From Brachybacterium sp. YJGR34 (GTDB lineage: Bacteria > Actinomycetota > Actinomycetes > Actinomycetales > Dermabacteraceae), in the NCBI RefSeq assembly GCF_003347015.1, contig NZ_PNFB01000015.1, positions 32,129-96,128 of the forward strand: a stretch of DNA of 64,000 nucleotides, in the 5' to 3' direction. Shown in pieces: positions 26,055 through 35,448 of the stretch. The number at the start of each line of letters is the position of its first letter. Position 1 is the first letter of the stretch. A model generated the notes under the pieces. That model had not been told where the DNA came from and made no database searches. It worked only from the letters and a program-made list of their open reading frames with translations. The translations under genes and the position numbers were made by a program.

Positions 26055-27194
26055 TCACACCTGCCCGGGAGGTCCGCCCGACGGACGGGCACTGTTAGGC
26101 ATCTCGCCCCCGGGCCGGGCCCGGCGGCCGCCGGGCGCGGCGAGCAGCCATGCCGGGCCGGTCCGGGCGAGCACCGCGTCGACGACGAGGGCGGCGCCGA
26201 TCGCGAGGATGCTCAGGGCCGGGACCAGGAGGAGGTCCGCGGCCGTGCCGTCGGTGGCTCCCGCGAGGTCGCCCCGCCGCCACAGGACCACCACGAGGTT
26301 CAGCACGATCGGATGGACGAGGTAGATGACCAGGGTGCGGCTGCCGAGGTAGCCGCCCAGCCGCGCGAGCGGTGCCCAGCGCGCCAGCAGAGGCAGCAGG
26401 GCGATGCAGGCCCCGATCCCGGTGAGGCTGGCGCCGAGCTCGATGCTCCGCAGCAGCGGCAGGGGCAGCTCGGGGCGCAGCGTGCTCGCCGCGAGCGCGC
26501 CGAAGCACAGGGCCAGCGCGAGACCCGTCAGCGGGCGGGGGCGCCGGCCGGCCGCGCGGATGCCCTCGTGCAGGGCCCAGCCCAGCACGTACCAGAGGGC
26601 GTTGTCGGTGAGCTGGAAGATCCCGTAGACCAGGTCGCGCGGCGCCTCGGCCGCCTCGAGGACGCGCTGCAGCCAGGGGGCGGCGGCGTAGGCGAGCAGC
26701 GCCAGGGCGAGTGCCGCGCCCCGGTGCCGCCGCAGCAGGCGGGAGAGGACGAAGAAGACCGGCAGCGCGGCGATGAACCAGTAGGGCGAGCCGATCACGG
26801 CCATCCCCGTGATCTCGCCGCGGAGGAATCCGGACGGGTCGTCCGGGGCGTAGCGCGGCCACCCCGTGGCCGCGAACAGCAGGCTCCACAGCACGTAGGG
26901 CCACAGCAGGTCGAGGATCCGCGGGCGGAGCACCCGGGACCAGGGACGCTGCAGCGCGCCGGCCGCGAGCACCCCTGCGACCAGGAAGAACAGCGGCATG
27001 CGCAGGGGGATCAGCGCGAGGTTGGCCTCGCGCCACCAGGTCGCGGCGGGCCCCTCCCCCAGCAGCTCGGCACCGCCGGAGACCCCGACGTGGTAGACGA
27101 CCACCAGGACGATCGACATCGCCCGGGCCAGGTCGAGCCAGGCGAGGCGGCCGCCGGTCGCCGGGACGCCTGCCGGGCTCGACGCGGTCGTCAT
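26055..27194 (-). CDS. Acyltransferase family 3 membrane protein
   Basis: A 379-residue integral membrane protein with about ten hydrophobic segments. The OafA-family signature is [20 protein letters not shown], with its key His, followed by [12 protein letters not shown]. It ends in a polar Gly/Pro/Arg-rich tail. The ATG at 27194 overlaps the purE stop codon by 4 nt, and the next gene (acetyltransferase) starts 23 nt after its stop, so it physically links purKE with the glycan operon. It probably O-acylates a sugar of the exported glycan. It differs in sequence from the family member at 9363-10493, so the two may modify different positions. Confidence 0.83.
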   Translation of the reverse strand: MTTASSPAGVPATGGRLAWLDLARAMSIVLVVVYHVGVSGGAELLGEGPAATWWREANLALIPLRMPLFFLVAGVLAAGALQRPWSRVLRPRILDLLWPYVLWSLLFAATGWPRYAPDDPSGFLRGEITGMAVIGSPYWFIAALPVFFVLSRLLRRHRGAALALALLAYAAAPWLQRVLEAAEAPRDLVYGIFQLTDNALWYVLGWALHEGIRAAGRRPRPLTGLALALCFGALAASTLRPELPLPLLRSIELGASLTGIGACIALLPLLARWAPLARLGGYLGSRTLVIYLVHPIVLNLVVVLWRRGDLAGATDGTAADLLLVPALSILAIGAALVVDAVLARTGPAWLLAAPGGRRARPGGEMPNSARPSGGPPGQV

Positions 27195-27718
27195 CGTGCG
27201 GCGCGGAGCCTCTCCCCCTTGGCCAGGGCGACCTCCCGCAGCTCGGTCTGGAAGGCGGTCATCCGCTCGCGCAGGCGCTCCGCCTCCTCGTCGCCCCCGG
27301 CGGCGAGGATGCGGGCGGCGAGCAGGCCCGCGTTGCGGGCGCCGCCGATGGACACGGTCGCCACCGGCACCCCGGCGGGCATCTGCACGATGGAGAGCAG
27401 GGAGTCCATCCCGTCGAGGTGCTTCAGCGGCACGGGCACCCCGATCACGGGCAGCGGCGTGAGGGCGGCGAGCATGCCGGGCAGATGGGCGGCGCCGCCG
27501 GCGCCGGCGATGACGACCCGCAGCCCGCGGTCCGCGGCTCCGCGGCCCCAGGCGACCATGTCCTCGGGCATGCGATGGGCGGAGACCACCTCGACCGAGG
27601 CCGGGATGCCGAACTCGGCGAGCGCCTGCTCGGCGGCCTCCATGACGGGGTGGTCGGAGTCGGAGCCCATGACGATGCCCACCAGGGGGCGGGGCGCGGT
27701 CTCGGGGGCGGGGGTCAT
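27191..27718 (-). CDS. purE: 5-(carboxyamino)imidazole ribonucleotide mutase
   Basis: PurE moves the carboxylate of N5-CAIR to C4 in de novo purine synthesis. The 175-residue length fits class I PurE. Conserved motifs are [25 protein letters not shown] with the catalytic His, [12 protein letters not shown] and [14 protein letters not shown]. The ATG at 27718 overlaps the purK stop codon by 4 nt, the standard purK-purE coupling. The C-terminus ends ERLRAAR. Its stop codon overlaps the start of the acyltransferase gene downstream, so purine synthesis and surface-glycan genes may share a transcript. Confidence 0.96.
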   Translation of the reverse strand: MTPAPETAPRPLVGIVMGSDSDHPVMEAAEQALAEFGIPASVEVVSAHRMPEDMVAWGRGAADRGLRVVIAGAGGAAHLPGMLAALTPLPVIGVPVPLKHLDGMDSLLSIVQMPAGVPVATVSIGGARNAGLLAARILAAGGDEEAERLRERMTAFQTELREVALAKGERLRAAR

Positions 27719-28950
27719 CGCTTCTCCTCGGTCGCGGGGCCGGCGGGCCGCTCCGGCCCGTCGATGATCAGGCGCTCGGCGCGGTGCGCGCGCTCGAGCA
27801 GCTCGGCGGGGTCCTCGCCGAGGAGGGTGACGTGGCCGATCTTCCGGCCCGGCCGGACGGACTTGCCGTAGAGGTGGACCTTGAGCTCGGGATCCGCGGC
27901 CAGCGCGGCCGCGGTGCCCGGGGCGAGGTCCTCGGCGGCGCCGCCCAGGAGGTTGACCATCACGGCGGCCGGTGCCAGCGGCGCGGTCGATCCCAGCGGC
28001 AGATCCGCGGCGGCGCGCAGGTGCTGCTCGAACTGTCCGGTGCGGGCGCCGTCCATCGACCAGTGGCCGGTGTTGTGGGGACGCATCGCGAGCTCGTTGA
28101 CGCGGACCTCGCCGCCCGGGAGCTCGAACAGCTCCACGGCGAGCATCCCCGTCACCCCGAGGTCCTCGGCGATCGCGAGGGCGAGCTGCTGGATCTCCTG
28201 CTGCGCGGCGTCGTCGAGCCCCGGCGCGGGGGCGACGACCTCGTAGCAGACGCCGTCCTTCTGGACCGACTGCACGACGGGATAGGCGACGGCCTCGCCG
28301 CCGGGGCGGCGGGCCACCTGGGCGGAGAGCTCGCGGGTGAAGGGCACGAGCTCCTCGGCGAGCAGCTCGCCGTGCGCGTCGAGCCAGTCCGCGGCCTCCT
28401 CGGCGCGCGCGATGACCCGCACCCCGTGAGCGTCGTAGCCGCCTCGCGGGGTCTTCACCACGAGGCGGCCGCCGGCCCCCTCGAGCGCGGCCGCGAGGTC
28501 CGCCGCGGACCCGATCCGCCACCAGCGGGGGCAGGGGTGGCCGAGGGCGGTGAGCCGCTCGCGCATGATCAGCTTGTCCTGGGCGTGGACGAGCGCCGCC
28601 GGGCCGGGCCGGACGGCGACCTCGCCCTCCTCCTCGAGACGCTCGAGGTGGGCGGTGGGGACGTGCTCGTGGTCGAAGGTGAGCACCTCGACCTCGCCGG
28701 CGAGGCCGCGCACGGCGTCCTCGTCGTCGTGCCGGCCGATCCGCACCCGGGCGGCGACGTCCGCGGCGCTCTCGGCGGGGTCGGTGGCGAGCACGGTCGC
28801 GGTCAGGCCCAGCTCGGTGGCGGGGCCGAGCATCATGCGCGCCAGCTGTCCGGCTCCCACGATCCCGAGGCGCTGTGCGCTGTGCGGGACGGGGGCGGCG
28901 GAGGAGGCGGGGCGGACGGGTGCGGTGGGGCGGGGCGGGGTCTCGGGCAC
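27715..28950 (-). CDS. purK: 5-(carboxyamino)imidazole ribonucleotide synthase
   Basis: PurK carboxylates AIR with bicarbonate and ATP to give N5-CAIR, the substrate of PurE. It is an ATP-grasp enzyme: [13 protein letters not shown] at the N-terminus, [23 protein letters not shown] for ATP binding, and [18 protein letters not shown] for metal and substrate. I used the GTG at 28950 (411 residues), since this leaves a short variable N-terminus of about 25 residues before the core; no strong ribosome site precedes it, and the frame continues open upstream into the kinase gene. The gap to the histidine kinase gene is 19 bp, so transcription from that operon is likely. Confidence 0.94.
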   Translation of the reverse strand: MPETPPRPTAPVRPASSAAPVPHSAQRLGIVGAGQLARMMLGPATELGLTATVLATDPAESAADVAARVRIGRHDDEDAVRGLAGEVEVLTFDHEHVPTAHLERLEEEGEVAVRPGPAALVHAQDKLIMRERLTALGHPCPRWWRIGSAADLAAALEGAGGRLVVKTPRGGYDAHGVRVIARAEEAADWLDAHGELLAEELVPFTRELSAQVARRPGGEAVAYPVVQSVQKDGVCYEVVAPAPGLDDAAQQEIQQLALAIAEDLGVTGMLAVELFELPGGEVRVNELAMRPHNTGHWSMDGARTGQFEQHLRAAADLPLGSTAPLAPAAVMVNLLGGAAEDLAPGTAAALAADPELKVHLYGKSVRPGRKIGHVTLLGEDPAELLERAHRAERLIIDGPERPAGPATEEKR

Positions 28951-28969
28951 GGCGGACAGTGTACGAGGC

Positions 28970-30421
28970 TCAGGACCGCGAGCGGGGCCGACGCCGGACC
29001 ACGGACCCCTGCGGCAGGGCGTCGAGGTCGTCGCCCGCGGAGCGGCCGCGCCCCTCCCCCTCGGCCGCGTGCTCGCCGCGCGGGTGCCGGGCCGAGCGAC
29101 CGATCCGTCCGCGCAGGCCGCCACGGCGCTCGGCCGGATCGGACCCCTCGTCATCGGATCCCGTCCGCTCCTCGCCCGGAGCGGAGATGAGGAACACGCC
29201 GAAGGTCGCCGGGGTCTCGGTGAGCAGCTCGAGGCGCCCGCCGTCGTCCTCGACCAGCGTGCGGGCCAGCGCCAGCCCGACGCCCGTGCCCTGCGAGCTG
29301 CGGCCGGAGACCGAGCGCTCGAAGATGCGCGCACCGAGCTCGGAGTCGATGCCGCCGCCCTCGTCGGCCACCTCGACCACGGTCGAGTGGTCGTTGCGAC
29401 GCACCTTGACCGTCGTCCGGCCCGCACCGTGGACCAGGGCGTTCTCGATCAGCGTCGCGATCACCTGGGTCAGCGGGCCCTGGGAGCCCCACACCGCCGC
29501 GCTGCGCGGGACCTGGATCCGCAGCTCCCGATGGGCGCGCCGGTACGCCGGGGACCACTCCTCGCTCTGCTGGGTCAGGACGCTGCGCAGCTCGACCACG
29601 CCCGGGGTGCGGCGCTGCGAGGAGCGCGGGGCGTTGATGAGGTCGTGGACCACCTCGGTGAGCCGGTCGATCTGCTCGAGGGAGATGCGGGCCTCCTCGC
29701 GCACCCACTCCTCGGAGCTCGTCGCGAGGATCTCGTCGAGCCGCATCGAGAGGGCGGTCAGCGGCGTGCGCAGCTGATGGGATGCGTCGGAGGCGAGCCG
29801 GCTCTCGGCCTCGAGGCGCTCGGTGAGCATGGCCCCGGAGCGGGTGAGCTCCTCGGCGACGTCGTCGATCTCGGCGATGCCGGAGTCCTGCCAGGGCCCG
29901 CGGGCACGCCCGGAGCCCATCTCCTCGGCCCGGCGGCTCAGTCGCGCCAGCGGCATCGAGATCCGCTGCGCCTGCCACAGGGCGACGGAGATCCCGATCG
30001 ACAGCGCCGCGAGGCCGGCCACCGAGATGACCACCCAGGCGCTCGCGGTGTGGGTGCGCACGTCGGACTGCGGGATGTACACGGTGATCGACTGCCCGGA
30101 GGCGCCGGTGGTGAAGGTCTGGATCGCGAAGTCGCCGTCGGGGTCTCCCGCGGTGATGGTCTGGTCGTCGTAGGTGACCGAGATGGTGATGTCGAGGTCC
30201 GGCTGCTCGTCGATGCGGCGCTGGAGCAGGGCCTCGTCGATCACCCGACCTTCCTGGAGCCGTTCCTCGGTGTCGATGCGCACCTGGTCGACGATCTGGT
30301 TGGCCCGGTTGGTGAGGTTCTGCTCGGTCGTCGACAGCCAGGAGTACCCCAGCGGGATGCCCAGCAGCAGGACGGCCAGCAGGACCGTGATGATCGTGGC
30401 CTGCAGCACTCGCTGCCGCAC
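28970..30421 (-). CDS. Sensor histidine kinase
   Basis: A 483-residue membrane kinase. Helix 1 spans about residues 7-28, an extracytoplasmic sensor region about 29-126, helix 2 about 127-149, and a HAMP domain follows. The H-box SDASHQLRTPLTAL contains His215; the ATPase has the N-box TQVIATLIENALVHG, VEVADEGGGID and GTGVGLALAR. Unusual is the C-terminal tail of about 70 residues after the catalytic core, rich in Arg, Gly and Asp/Glu and likely disordered. The GTG start is 3 nt after the response-regulator stop codon, so the pair is co-expressed. The signal is unknown; the position between cyclase/birA and purine/glycan genes gives no firm hint. Confidence 0.92.
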   Translation of the reverse strand: MRQRVLQATIITVLLAVLLLGIPLGYSWLSTTEQNLTNRANQIVDQVRIDTEERLQEGRVIDEALLQRRIDEQPDLDITISVTYDDQTITAGDPDGDFAIQTFTTGASGQSITVYIPQSDVRTHTASAWVVISVAGLAALSIGISVALWQAQRISMPLARLSRRAEEMGSGRARGPWQDSGIAEIDDVAEELTRSGAMLTERLEAESRLASDASHQLRTPLTALSMRLDEILATSSEEWVREEARISLEQIDRLTEVVHDLINAPRSSQRRTPGVVELRSVLTQQSEEWSPAYRRAHRELRIQVPRSAAVWGSQGPLTQVIATLIENALVHGAGRTTVKVRRNDHSTVVEVADEGGGIDSELGARIFERSVSGRSSQGTGVGLALARTLVEDDGGRLELLTETPATFGVFLISAPGEERTGSDDEGSDPAERRGGLRGRIGRSARHPRGEHAAEGEGRGRSAGDDLDALPQGSVVRRRPRSRS

Positions 30422-30424
30422 GCG

Positions 30425-31129
30425 TCAGCTCTCCAGGCCGGTCTCGAAGCGGAAGCCGACTCCCCTCACGGTGGTGATCCGGAGCGGGTTGGTGGCATCG
30501 TCGCCGAGCTTCCGGCGCAGCCACGAGATGTGCATGTCCAGGGTCTTCGTCGAGCCCCACCACTCGGCGCCCCACACCTCGCGCATCAGGTCGTCGCGGG
30601 TCACGACGCTCCCGGACTCGCGCACCAGCACGGTGAGCAGGTCGTACTCCTTGGCCGAGAGGCTCAGCTCCTCGCCGTCGGCGTAGGCGCGGCGCGCGGC
30701 GACGTCGAGGGTCACGCCGTTGACGTCATAGGTGTCCCCGGACTCCTCCGTGGTCTGCGAGCGGCGCATCAGGGCGCGGATGCGCGCCTGGAGCTCGCCG
30801 AGGCGGAAGGGCTTGGTGACGTAGTCGTCGGCACCGGCGTCGAGGCCGACCACCGCGTCGACCTCGTCGGCGCGAGCGGTGAGGATGAGGATGGGTGATT
30901 CGAGGCCGCCCTTGCGCAGGCGACGCGCGACCTCGAGCCCGTCCAGGTCCGGCAGGCCCAGATCCAGGATGACCAGGTCGATCGGATCGGATCCTGCGGC
31001 GATCGCGAGCGCGTCCATCCCCCGCGACGCCCGCGTCACGGTGTAGCCCTCCCGGTCCATGGCGCGGGAGAGGGGTTCAGCGATGGCCGAGTCGTCCTCG
31101 ACGAGAAGCAGTCGTGTCACGGTCCCCAT
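30425..31129 (-). CDS. OmpR-family response regulator
   Basis: A 234-residue DNA-binding regulator. The receiver domain (about 1-120) has the acidic pocket VEDD near residue 10, the phospho-acceptor Asp56 in LVILDLGLPD, a conserved Thr in ILILTAR and Lys in YVTKPF. The C-terminal winged helix (about 130-230) has LSAKEYDLLTVLV and TTVRGVGFRFE. It is phosphorylated by the kinase encoded 3 nt downstream. A 99-bp gap separates it from the cyclase gene upstream and could hold a promoter, although I see no clear -10/-35 pair. Targets are unknown. Confidence 0.95.
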   Translation of the reverse strand: MGTVTRLLLVEDDSAIAEPLSRAMDREGYTVTRASRGMDALAIAAGSDPIDLVILDLGLPDLDGLEVARRLRKGGLESPILILTARADEVDAVVGLDAGADDYVTKPFRLGELQARIRALMRRSQTTEESGDTYDVNGVTLDVAARRAYADGEELSLSAKEYDLLTVLVRESGSVVTRDDLMREVWGAEWWGSTKTLDMHISWLRRKLGDDATNPLRITTVRGVGFRFETGLES

Positions 31130-31228
31130 CCTACGATGCGACGTTCCCGGGAGCCCTCAGCCCGCTCGGCGCGCCCGCCCGGGGGCGGCGCGGGGTGCGC
31201 CGGCCCGATCGCCGCGGCCGGGGCCGGG

Positions 31229-32413
31229 TCACAGGTCCAGGTCCAGCGGCGCCGAGCGGTCCCGGACCATCTCGTGCACGTGCACCGTCCCGATCCCGTG
31301 GAGCTCGACCTGCTCCCCCTCGGTGAGGGAGAACCCTCCGGGCAGCGCCCGCGCGACGGCCTGCGCGGTCTCCTCGTCGACCGCGACGGTGCCGGGGCGG
31401 GCCACGGACTCCATCCGGGCGGCGAGGTTCACCGTGGGGCCGAAGACGTCCCCGTAGCGGGAGAACATCGATCCCCAGGCGAGCCCCACCCGCACCGGGG
31501 GCAGTCGCGAGGAGGCGGTGAGCGCCTCGGAGAGGCTGACCGCGATCTGCGCGCCGTCCTCCGGCGTGTCGGCGAGGAACATGATCTCGTCGCCCACCGT
31601 CTTGACCACACGACCCCCGCCCACGGAGATGATGTCGCGGCTCAGCGACTCGAAGCGGCCCACCATGTCGGCGAGCTCGGCGCCCGGGAGCTCCTGCGCG
31701 AGACGCGTGAACTGCACCAGGTCCGCGAAGCCGACGGCCCGCTGCAGCGGGAACAGCTCGTCGGTGCCCCGGTGCAGCACCTCGGAGCCCGCCCGCGCGG
31801 CGTACGCCGCGAGCTGTCGGCGGAAGGTGAACATGACCTGCGACTCGAAGGTCTCCAGCAGCTCCGGGATCCCGTCCAGCATCCGCTGGCGCGCCTCGGC
31901 GTCGTCGAGGCCGTCGGCATACTTCGCCTCGTCGACCAGCGCCTCGGTGATCCACATGGCGAGCCGGCCCATGTGGAAGCCCATCCCGCGGGTGATGCTC
32001 GCGAAGGCACGCTCGGACAGCTCCCCCTCCTCGACGATCGCCGCGAGATCCCCGATCGCATAGGCGTCCTCCTCGGTGAACACGACGGTGTCCTCGTCCA
32101 CCGGGGTGAAGCCGAGCGCGCGCCAGTAGACCGAGGTGAGCCGCTCGGGGATGTCCTGCTGCCGGGCGAGGTCGCGCCGGGAGTACTTCCGCGAGCCCTG
32201 CAGCAGGACCTTCTCGAGGGCGCCGACGCTGCGGCGCACCGCGGCGAAGCGCCGGTTGAGCTCGAGGATCTCCCGATCGTCGAGGGAGCCCTGCTCCTCG
32301 GTGTCCGCGGAGAGATCGGGCAGCTCCTGCGTCGCGGTCGGGACGTCGCGGTCCTCCGCGCCGGCCGCATCCCTGCGCGCCGCGCCCTCCAGGTCTTCGA
32401 TGCCGCCGGTCAC
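31229..32413 (-). CDS. Class III adenylate/guanylate cyclase with regulatory N-terminal domain
   Basis: A 394-residue soluble protein that should make cAMP (or cGMP). Residues about 50-200 resemble the autoinhibitory, pH-responsive domain of M. tuberculosis Rv1264 (SRRDLARQQDIPERLTSVYW, RGMGFHMGRLAMWITEAL). The catalytic domain (about 225-390) retains the metal aspartates Asp231 (VGFADLVQFT) and Asp275 (VVKTVGDEIMF), substrate Lys271, and Asn329 and Arg333 (TVNLAARM), so it looks active as a homodimer. GTG at 32413 overlaps the birA stop codon by 4 nt, with AGGAGGAG upstream. The link with a biotin ligase is unexplained; co-expression is likely but no shared function is known to me. Confidence 0.92.
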   Translation of the reverse strand: MTGGIEDLEGAARRDAAGAEDRDVPTATQELPDLSADTEEQGSLDDREILELNRRFAAVRRSVGALEKVLLQGSRKYSRRDLARQQDIPERLTSVYWRALGFTPVDEDTVVFTEEDAYAIGDLAAIVEEGELSERAFASITRGMGFHMGRLAMWITEALVDEAKYADGLDDAEARQRMLDGIPELLETFESQVMFTFRRQLAAYAARAGSEVLHRGTDELFPLQRAVGFADLVQFTRLAQELPGAELADMVGRFESLSRDIISVGGGRVVKTVGDEIMFLADTPEDGAQIAVSLSEALTASSRLPPVRVGLAWGSMFSRYGDVFGPTVNLAARMESVARPGTVAVDEETAQAVARALPGGFSLTEGEQVELHGIGTVHVHEMVRDRSAPLDLDL

Positions 32414-33393
32414 GTGCCCTGCTCCTCCTGCTCGGCGCCCGGTGCGCCGTCCGTCGTGGGCCGGACGGGGTCGTCCGGTCGCAGATGCCTCACGTCGCCG
32501 ACGTCCACGGCCACCTGGTCGCCCCCCTCGAGGTCGACGACCAGCCTGCCGCGCCCGTCGATCGTCCGGGCTGTGCCGTGCAGGGAGGGGGCAGGTGCTC
32601 CCCCCGCCGACCCGACCGGATCGACCCGCACGGCACGCCCGAGTGTGAGGCAGCTCATAGTGTAACGCTGACATGTGCCCGCGGCGGAACCGTCTCCGCC
32701 CGCGGACTCGAGCGCCGCCACCTCGGCCGTCAGCGCCTCGACCAGCGCCTCCTCGAGCGCGGCGCGCAGGGCCTCCTGCTCCGACCCGACGCCCGGGTCC
32801 TCACCGGCGATCCCGCCCTCTCCCCACAGCCAGGCGGCGCCCGGCACCGGCGCGCCGTCGTCCTGCATCGGGGCCCGCAGGTTCAGCCCGATCCCGACCA
32901 GCACGGACTCCGCCCCGCGCCCCTCGACGAGGATCCCGCCGAGCTTGCGGCCCTGCGCGGTGTGCACGTCGTTGGGCCACTTCAGCCCGATCCGGTCCGG
33001 GCCGTCCGATGCGGCCCCCGCGACGTCGGCGCCGAGCACCTCCTCGAGGGCGGTCAGCGCCGCGAGACCGGCGGCCAGCGGGATCCAGCCGCGGTCCCCC
33101 GGGGCGAGCACGGAGCGATGCACGTGGGTGAGCGCGAGGATCGATCCCGCCGGGCTCGCGAAGGGACGGCCCAGCCGGCCCCGCCCGGCCGTCTGCCGCC
33201 GGGCGGTGACCGCGAACGGCGTCCCCTCGCCGACACCGAGGCGGCGCGTCGCCTCGTCCTGGGTCGAGGTCACGGCGTCCAGACGGTGGATCACCGGCGA
33301 CGGGCCCGCCGGGGGGCGCGGGGGCCGCGGACCGCTCCGGCCCGCTGCGCCCGGGTTCTCGACGCCGTCCGTGCCGTGCAGCGCATCGCCCAT
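32410..33393 (-). CDS. birA: Biotin--[acetyl-CoA-carboxylase] ligase
   Basis: BirA activates biotin with ATP and attaches it to the BCCP lysine of carboxylases, here most likely the alpha subunit at 37972. The 327-residue protein lacks a DNA-binding domain, so it is a ligase only. Motifs: RQTAGRGRLGRPFASPAG for biotinyl-AMP, LKWPNDVHTAQGRKLGGILVE, and a C-terminal SH3-like part with LHGTARTIDGRGRLVV. ATG at 33393 has GGAGG 5 nt upstream; the first 35 residues are low complexity (Gly/Pro/Arg). An insert rich in Gly/Ala follows the central domain. It is divergent from accD, as in mycobacteria. Confidence 0.93.
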   Translation of the reverse strand: MGDALHGTDGVENPGAAGRSGPRPPRPPAGPSPVIHRLDAVTSTQDEATRRLGVGEGTPFAVTARRQTAGRGRLGRPFASPAGSILALTHVHRSVLAPGDRGWIPLAAGLAALTALEEVLGADVAGAASDGPDRIGLKWPNDVHTAQGRKLGGILVEGRGAESVLVGIGLNLRAPMQDDGAPVPGAAWLWGEGGIAGEDPGVGSEQEALRAALEEALVEALTAEVAALESAGGDGSAAGTCQRYTMSCLTLGRAVRVDPVGSAGGAPAPSLHGTARTIDGRGRLVVDLEGGDQVAVDVGDVRHLRPDDPVRPTTDGAPGAEQEEQGT

Positions 33394-33491
33394 CGGGGCC
33401 TCCGTCCTCGGCGGCCGCTCGGGACCGCCGTCCTCACCGAGCACGGCCGCCGGACCCGCCGGGCGGCGGAGCGACCGCCGTCGGACGTCCG

Positions 33492-33502
33492 TAGCGTAGT
33501 AT
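33492..33502. promoter_or_regulatory. Overlapping divergent -10 elements between birA and accD
   Basis: TAGTAT at 33497-33502 suits a plus-strand promoter for accD (leader about 50 nt), and the minus strand reads TACGCT at 33498-33493, which suits birA (leader about 95 nt). Just downstream, 33513-33527 is an imperfect palindrome (GTTTTCC, CC, GGAAAC) that might be an operator. No -35 is convincing. Confidence 0.35.
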
Positions 33503-33560
33503 CCCGATGTTCGTTTTCCCCGGAAACATGGCGGCCGCACAGGCCGCCGCAGGAGGCTCC

Positions 33561-35150
33561 GTGACCGACGCCCCGCGGCCGCTCACCACTGCCCAGCGAC
33601 TTCAGGACCTCCGCGAGCGTGATGCCGCCGTGGTCTCGGCGGCGGACGAGGTGGCGGTCCAGAAGCAGCATGCCCGAGGGAAGAAGACCGCCCGGGAGAG
33701 GATCGCCGACCTGCTCGACGACGGCTCCTTCGTCGAGACCGACCGCTTCGTGCGGCATCAGGCCCGGAGCTTCGGCATCGACCGCAAGCGCCCCGACGGC
33801 GACGGGATCGTCACCGGCCACGGCACCATCGACGGACGCCAGGTGTGCGTGTACTCCCAGGACTTCACCGTCTTCGGCGGGTCGCTCGGCGAGGCGCACG
33901 GTCGCAAGATCCAGAAGATCCAGGATCTCGCCCTCAGCACGGGGGTGCCGATCATCGGCATCCTCGACGGCGGCGGCGCCCGCATCCAGGAGGGCGTCGG
34001 CTCGCTGGCCGCCTTCGGCGGCATCATGCGCCGCAACACCCGTGCCTCCGGGGTGATCCCGCAGATCTCGCTCATCATGGGCCCGGCCGCCGGCGGGGCG
34101 GTGTACTCCCCCGCGCTCACGGACGTGGTGGTCATGGTCCGCAAGACCTCGCACATGTTCATCACCGGCCCGGACGTGATCCGCACCGTCACCGGCGAGG
34201 ACGTCGGCTTCGAGGAGCTCGGTGGCGCCGCCACCCATTCCACCCGCTCGGGGGTGGCCCACTACATGGCCCCCGACGAGGACGACGCGATCGAGTACGT
34301 GAAGGACCTCCTCAGCCACCTGCCCTCGAACACGCTGAGCCCGGCGCCCTCGTTCCCCGTGGCCTTCGAGCAGAGCCCCACGCCCACGGACACCTCGCTG
34401 GACGCGCTGATCCCCGATTCCCCGAACCAGCCCTACGACATGATCGCGGTGCTGCGCGCGGTGCTGGACGACGGGGAGTTCCTCGAGGTCCACGAGAACT
34501 TCGCGCAGAACATCGTGGTGGGCTTCGGCCGCGTCGAGGGCTACAGCGTGGGCATCATCGCCAACCAGCCCTCCCACTTCGCCGGCACCCTGGACATCGA
34601 CGCCTCCGAGAAGGCGGCGCGGTTCGTGCGCCTGTGCGACTCCTTCAACATCCCGGTGCTGACCTTCGTGGACACCCCCGGCTTCCTGCCCGGCACGGAC
34701 CAGGAGTTCAGCGGCATCATCCGCCGCGGGGCGAAGCTGCTGTACGCCTACGCGGAGGCGACGGTCCCCCTGGTGACCGTCATCACCCGCAAGGCCTACG
34801 GGGGCGCGTACATCGTGATGGGCTCCAAGGACCTGGGCGCGGACATCAACCTCGCCTGGCCCACCGCCCAGATCGCGGTGATGGGCGCCCAGGGCGCGGT
34901 CAACATCCTCCACCGGGGCGACCTGCGCCGGGTCGCCGAGGAGGGCGGGGACGTCGAGGCCGAGCGCGCGCGCCACGAGGCGGAGTACGAGGAGCAGTTC
35001 GCCACCCCGTACACCGCCGCCGAGCGCGGCTGGATCGACGGCGTGATCCGCCCGGCGGAGACCCGGATCGAGGTGGCCCGCGCGCTGCGCGCCCTGCGCA
35101 CCAAGCGCGACACGCTGCCCACCAAGAAGCACGGGAACATCCCGCTGTGA
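33561..35150 (+). CDS. accD: Acyl-CoA (propionyl/acetyl-CoA) carboxylase beta subunit
   Basis: The carboxyltransferase subunit moves CO2 from carboxybiotin to acetyl- or propionyl-CoA to give malonyl- or methylmalonyl-CoA. The 529-residue length is typical of AccD5/PccB. Motifs: [39 protein letters not shown], the acyl-CoA oxyanion region [40 protein letters not shown] and [18 protein letters not shown] at 33561 follows AGGAGG (spacing 4 nt); an ATG 18 codons upstream is possible but lacks a site. The stop codon overlaps the start of accE. The biotin-carrying partner is at 37972. Confidence 0.95.
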   Translation: MTDAPRPLTTAQRLQDLRERDAAVVSAADEVAVQKQHARGKKTARERIADLLDDGSFVETDRFVRHQARSFGIDRKRPDGDGIVTGHGTIDGRQVCVYSQDFTVFGGSLGEAHGRKIQKIQDLALSTGVPIIGILDGGGARIQEGVGSLAAFGGIMRRNTRASGVIPQISLIMGPAAGGAVYSPALTDVVVMVRKTSHMFITGPDVIRTVTGEDVGFEELGGAATHSTRSGVAHYMAPDEDDAIEYVKDLLSHLPSNTLSPAPSFPVAFEQSPTPTDTSLDALIPDSPNQPYDMIAVLRAVLDDGEFLEVHENFAQNIVVGFGRVEGYSVGIIANQPSHFAGTLDIDASEKAARFVRLCDSFNIPVLTFVDTPGFLPGTDQEFSGIIRRGAKLLYAYAEATVPLVTVITRKAYGGAYIVMGSKDLGADINLAWPTAQIAVMGAQGAVNILHRGDLRRVAEEGGDVEAERARHEAEYEEQFATPYTAAERGWIDGVIRPAETRIEVARALRALRTKRDTLPTKKHGNIPL

Positions 35151-35410
35151 GCGGCGCCGGCACCCCTGCGCTCCACCCCTCCGACGTCCGGCTGGTCCAG
35201 GGCACGCTGCGCGACGACGAGCTCGCCGCGATCGCCGTGGTGGTCTCCGCGATGAGCGTCACCAGCCGCCTGGAGGCGGAGGAGCGCAGCCTCGCCGAGG
35301 GCCGCGGGGCGGGAGCGGGCGCCTGGTCCGATCCGGTGCACACCCACCCCCGCGGGCACGTGCTGCGCTCGGCCCCCTCCCCGAGCGCCTGGCAGTTCTC
35401 CGATCGCTGA
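35147..35410 (+). CDS. accE: Acyl-CoA carboxylase epsilon subunit
   Basis: A small 87-residue protein starting with GTG that overlaps the accD stop codon (GTGA). The segment [27 protein letters not shown] is the conserved N-terminal part of actinobacterial AccE/PccE subunits, which bind and stabilise the carboxyltransferase core. The end [10 protein letters not shown] with its Trp is typical of the family's C-terminus. The middle is Ala/Gly/Glu-rich. Position straight after accD is the usual arrangement. This small gene is easily missed because longer spurious frames run through it. Confidence 0.88.
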   Translation: MSGAGTPALHPSDVRLVQGTLRDDELAAIAVVVSAMSVTSRLEAEERSLAEGRGAGAGAWSDPVHTHPRGHVLRSAPSPSAWQFSDR

Positions 35411-35435
35411 CCCGACCCTCCCGGTCCGGACTGCA

Positions 35436-35441
35436 TAGACT
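35436..35441 (+). promoter_or_regulatory. -10 element for a probably leaderless transcript (DUF885 gene)
   Basis: TAGACT ends 7 nt before the ATG at 35449, so transcription would begin at or next to the start codon. A weak -35 (CCGACC, 35412-35417) lies 18 nt upstream. No Shine-Dalgarno is present, which fits leaderless translation. Confidence 0.5.
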
Positions 35442-35448
35442 GCGCCGC

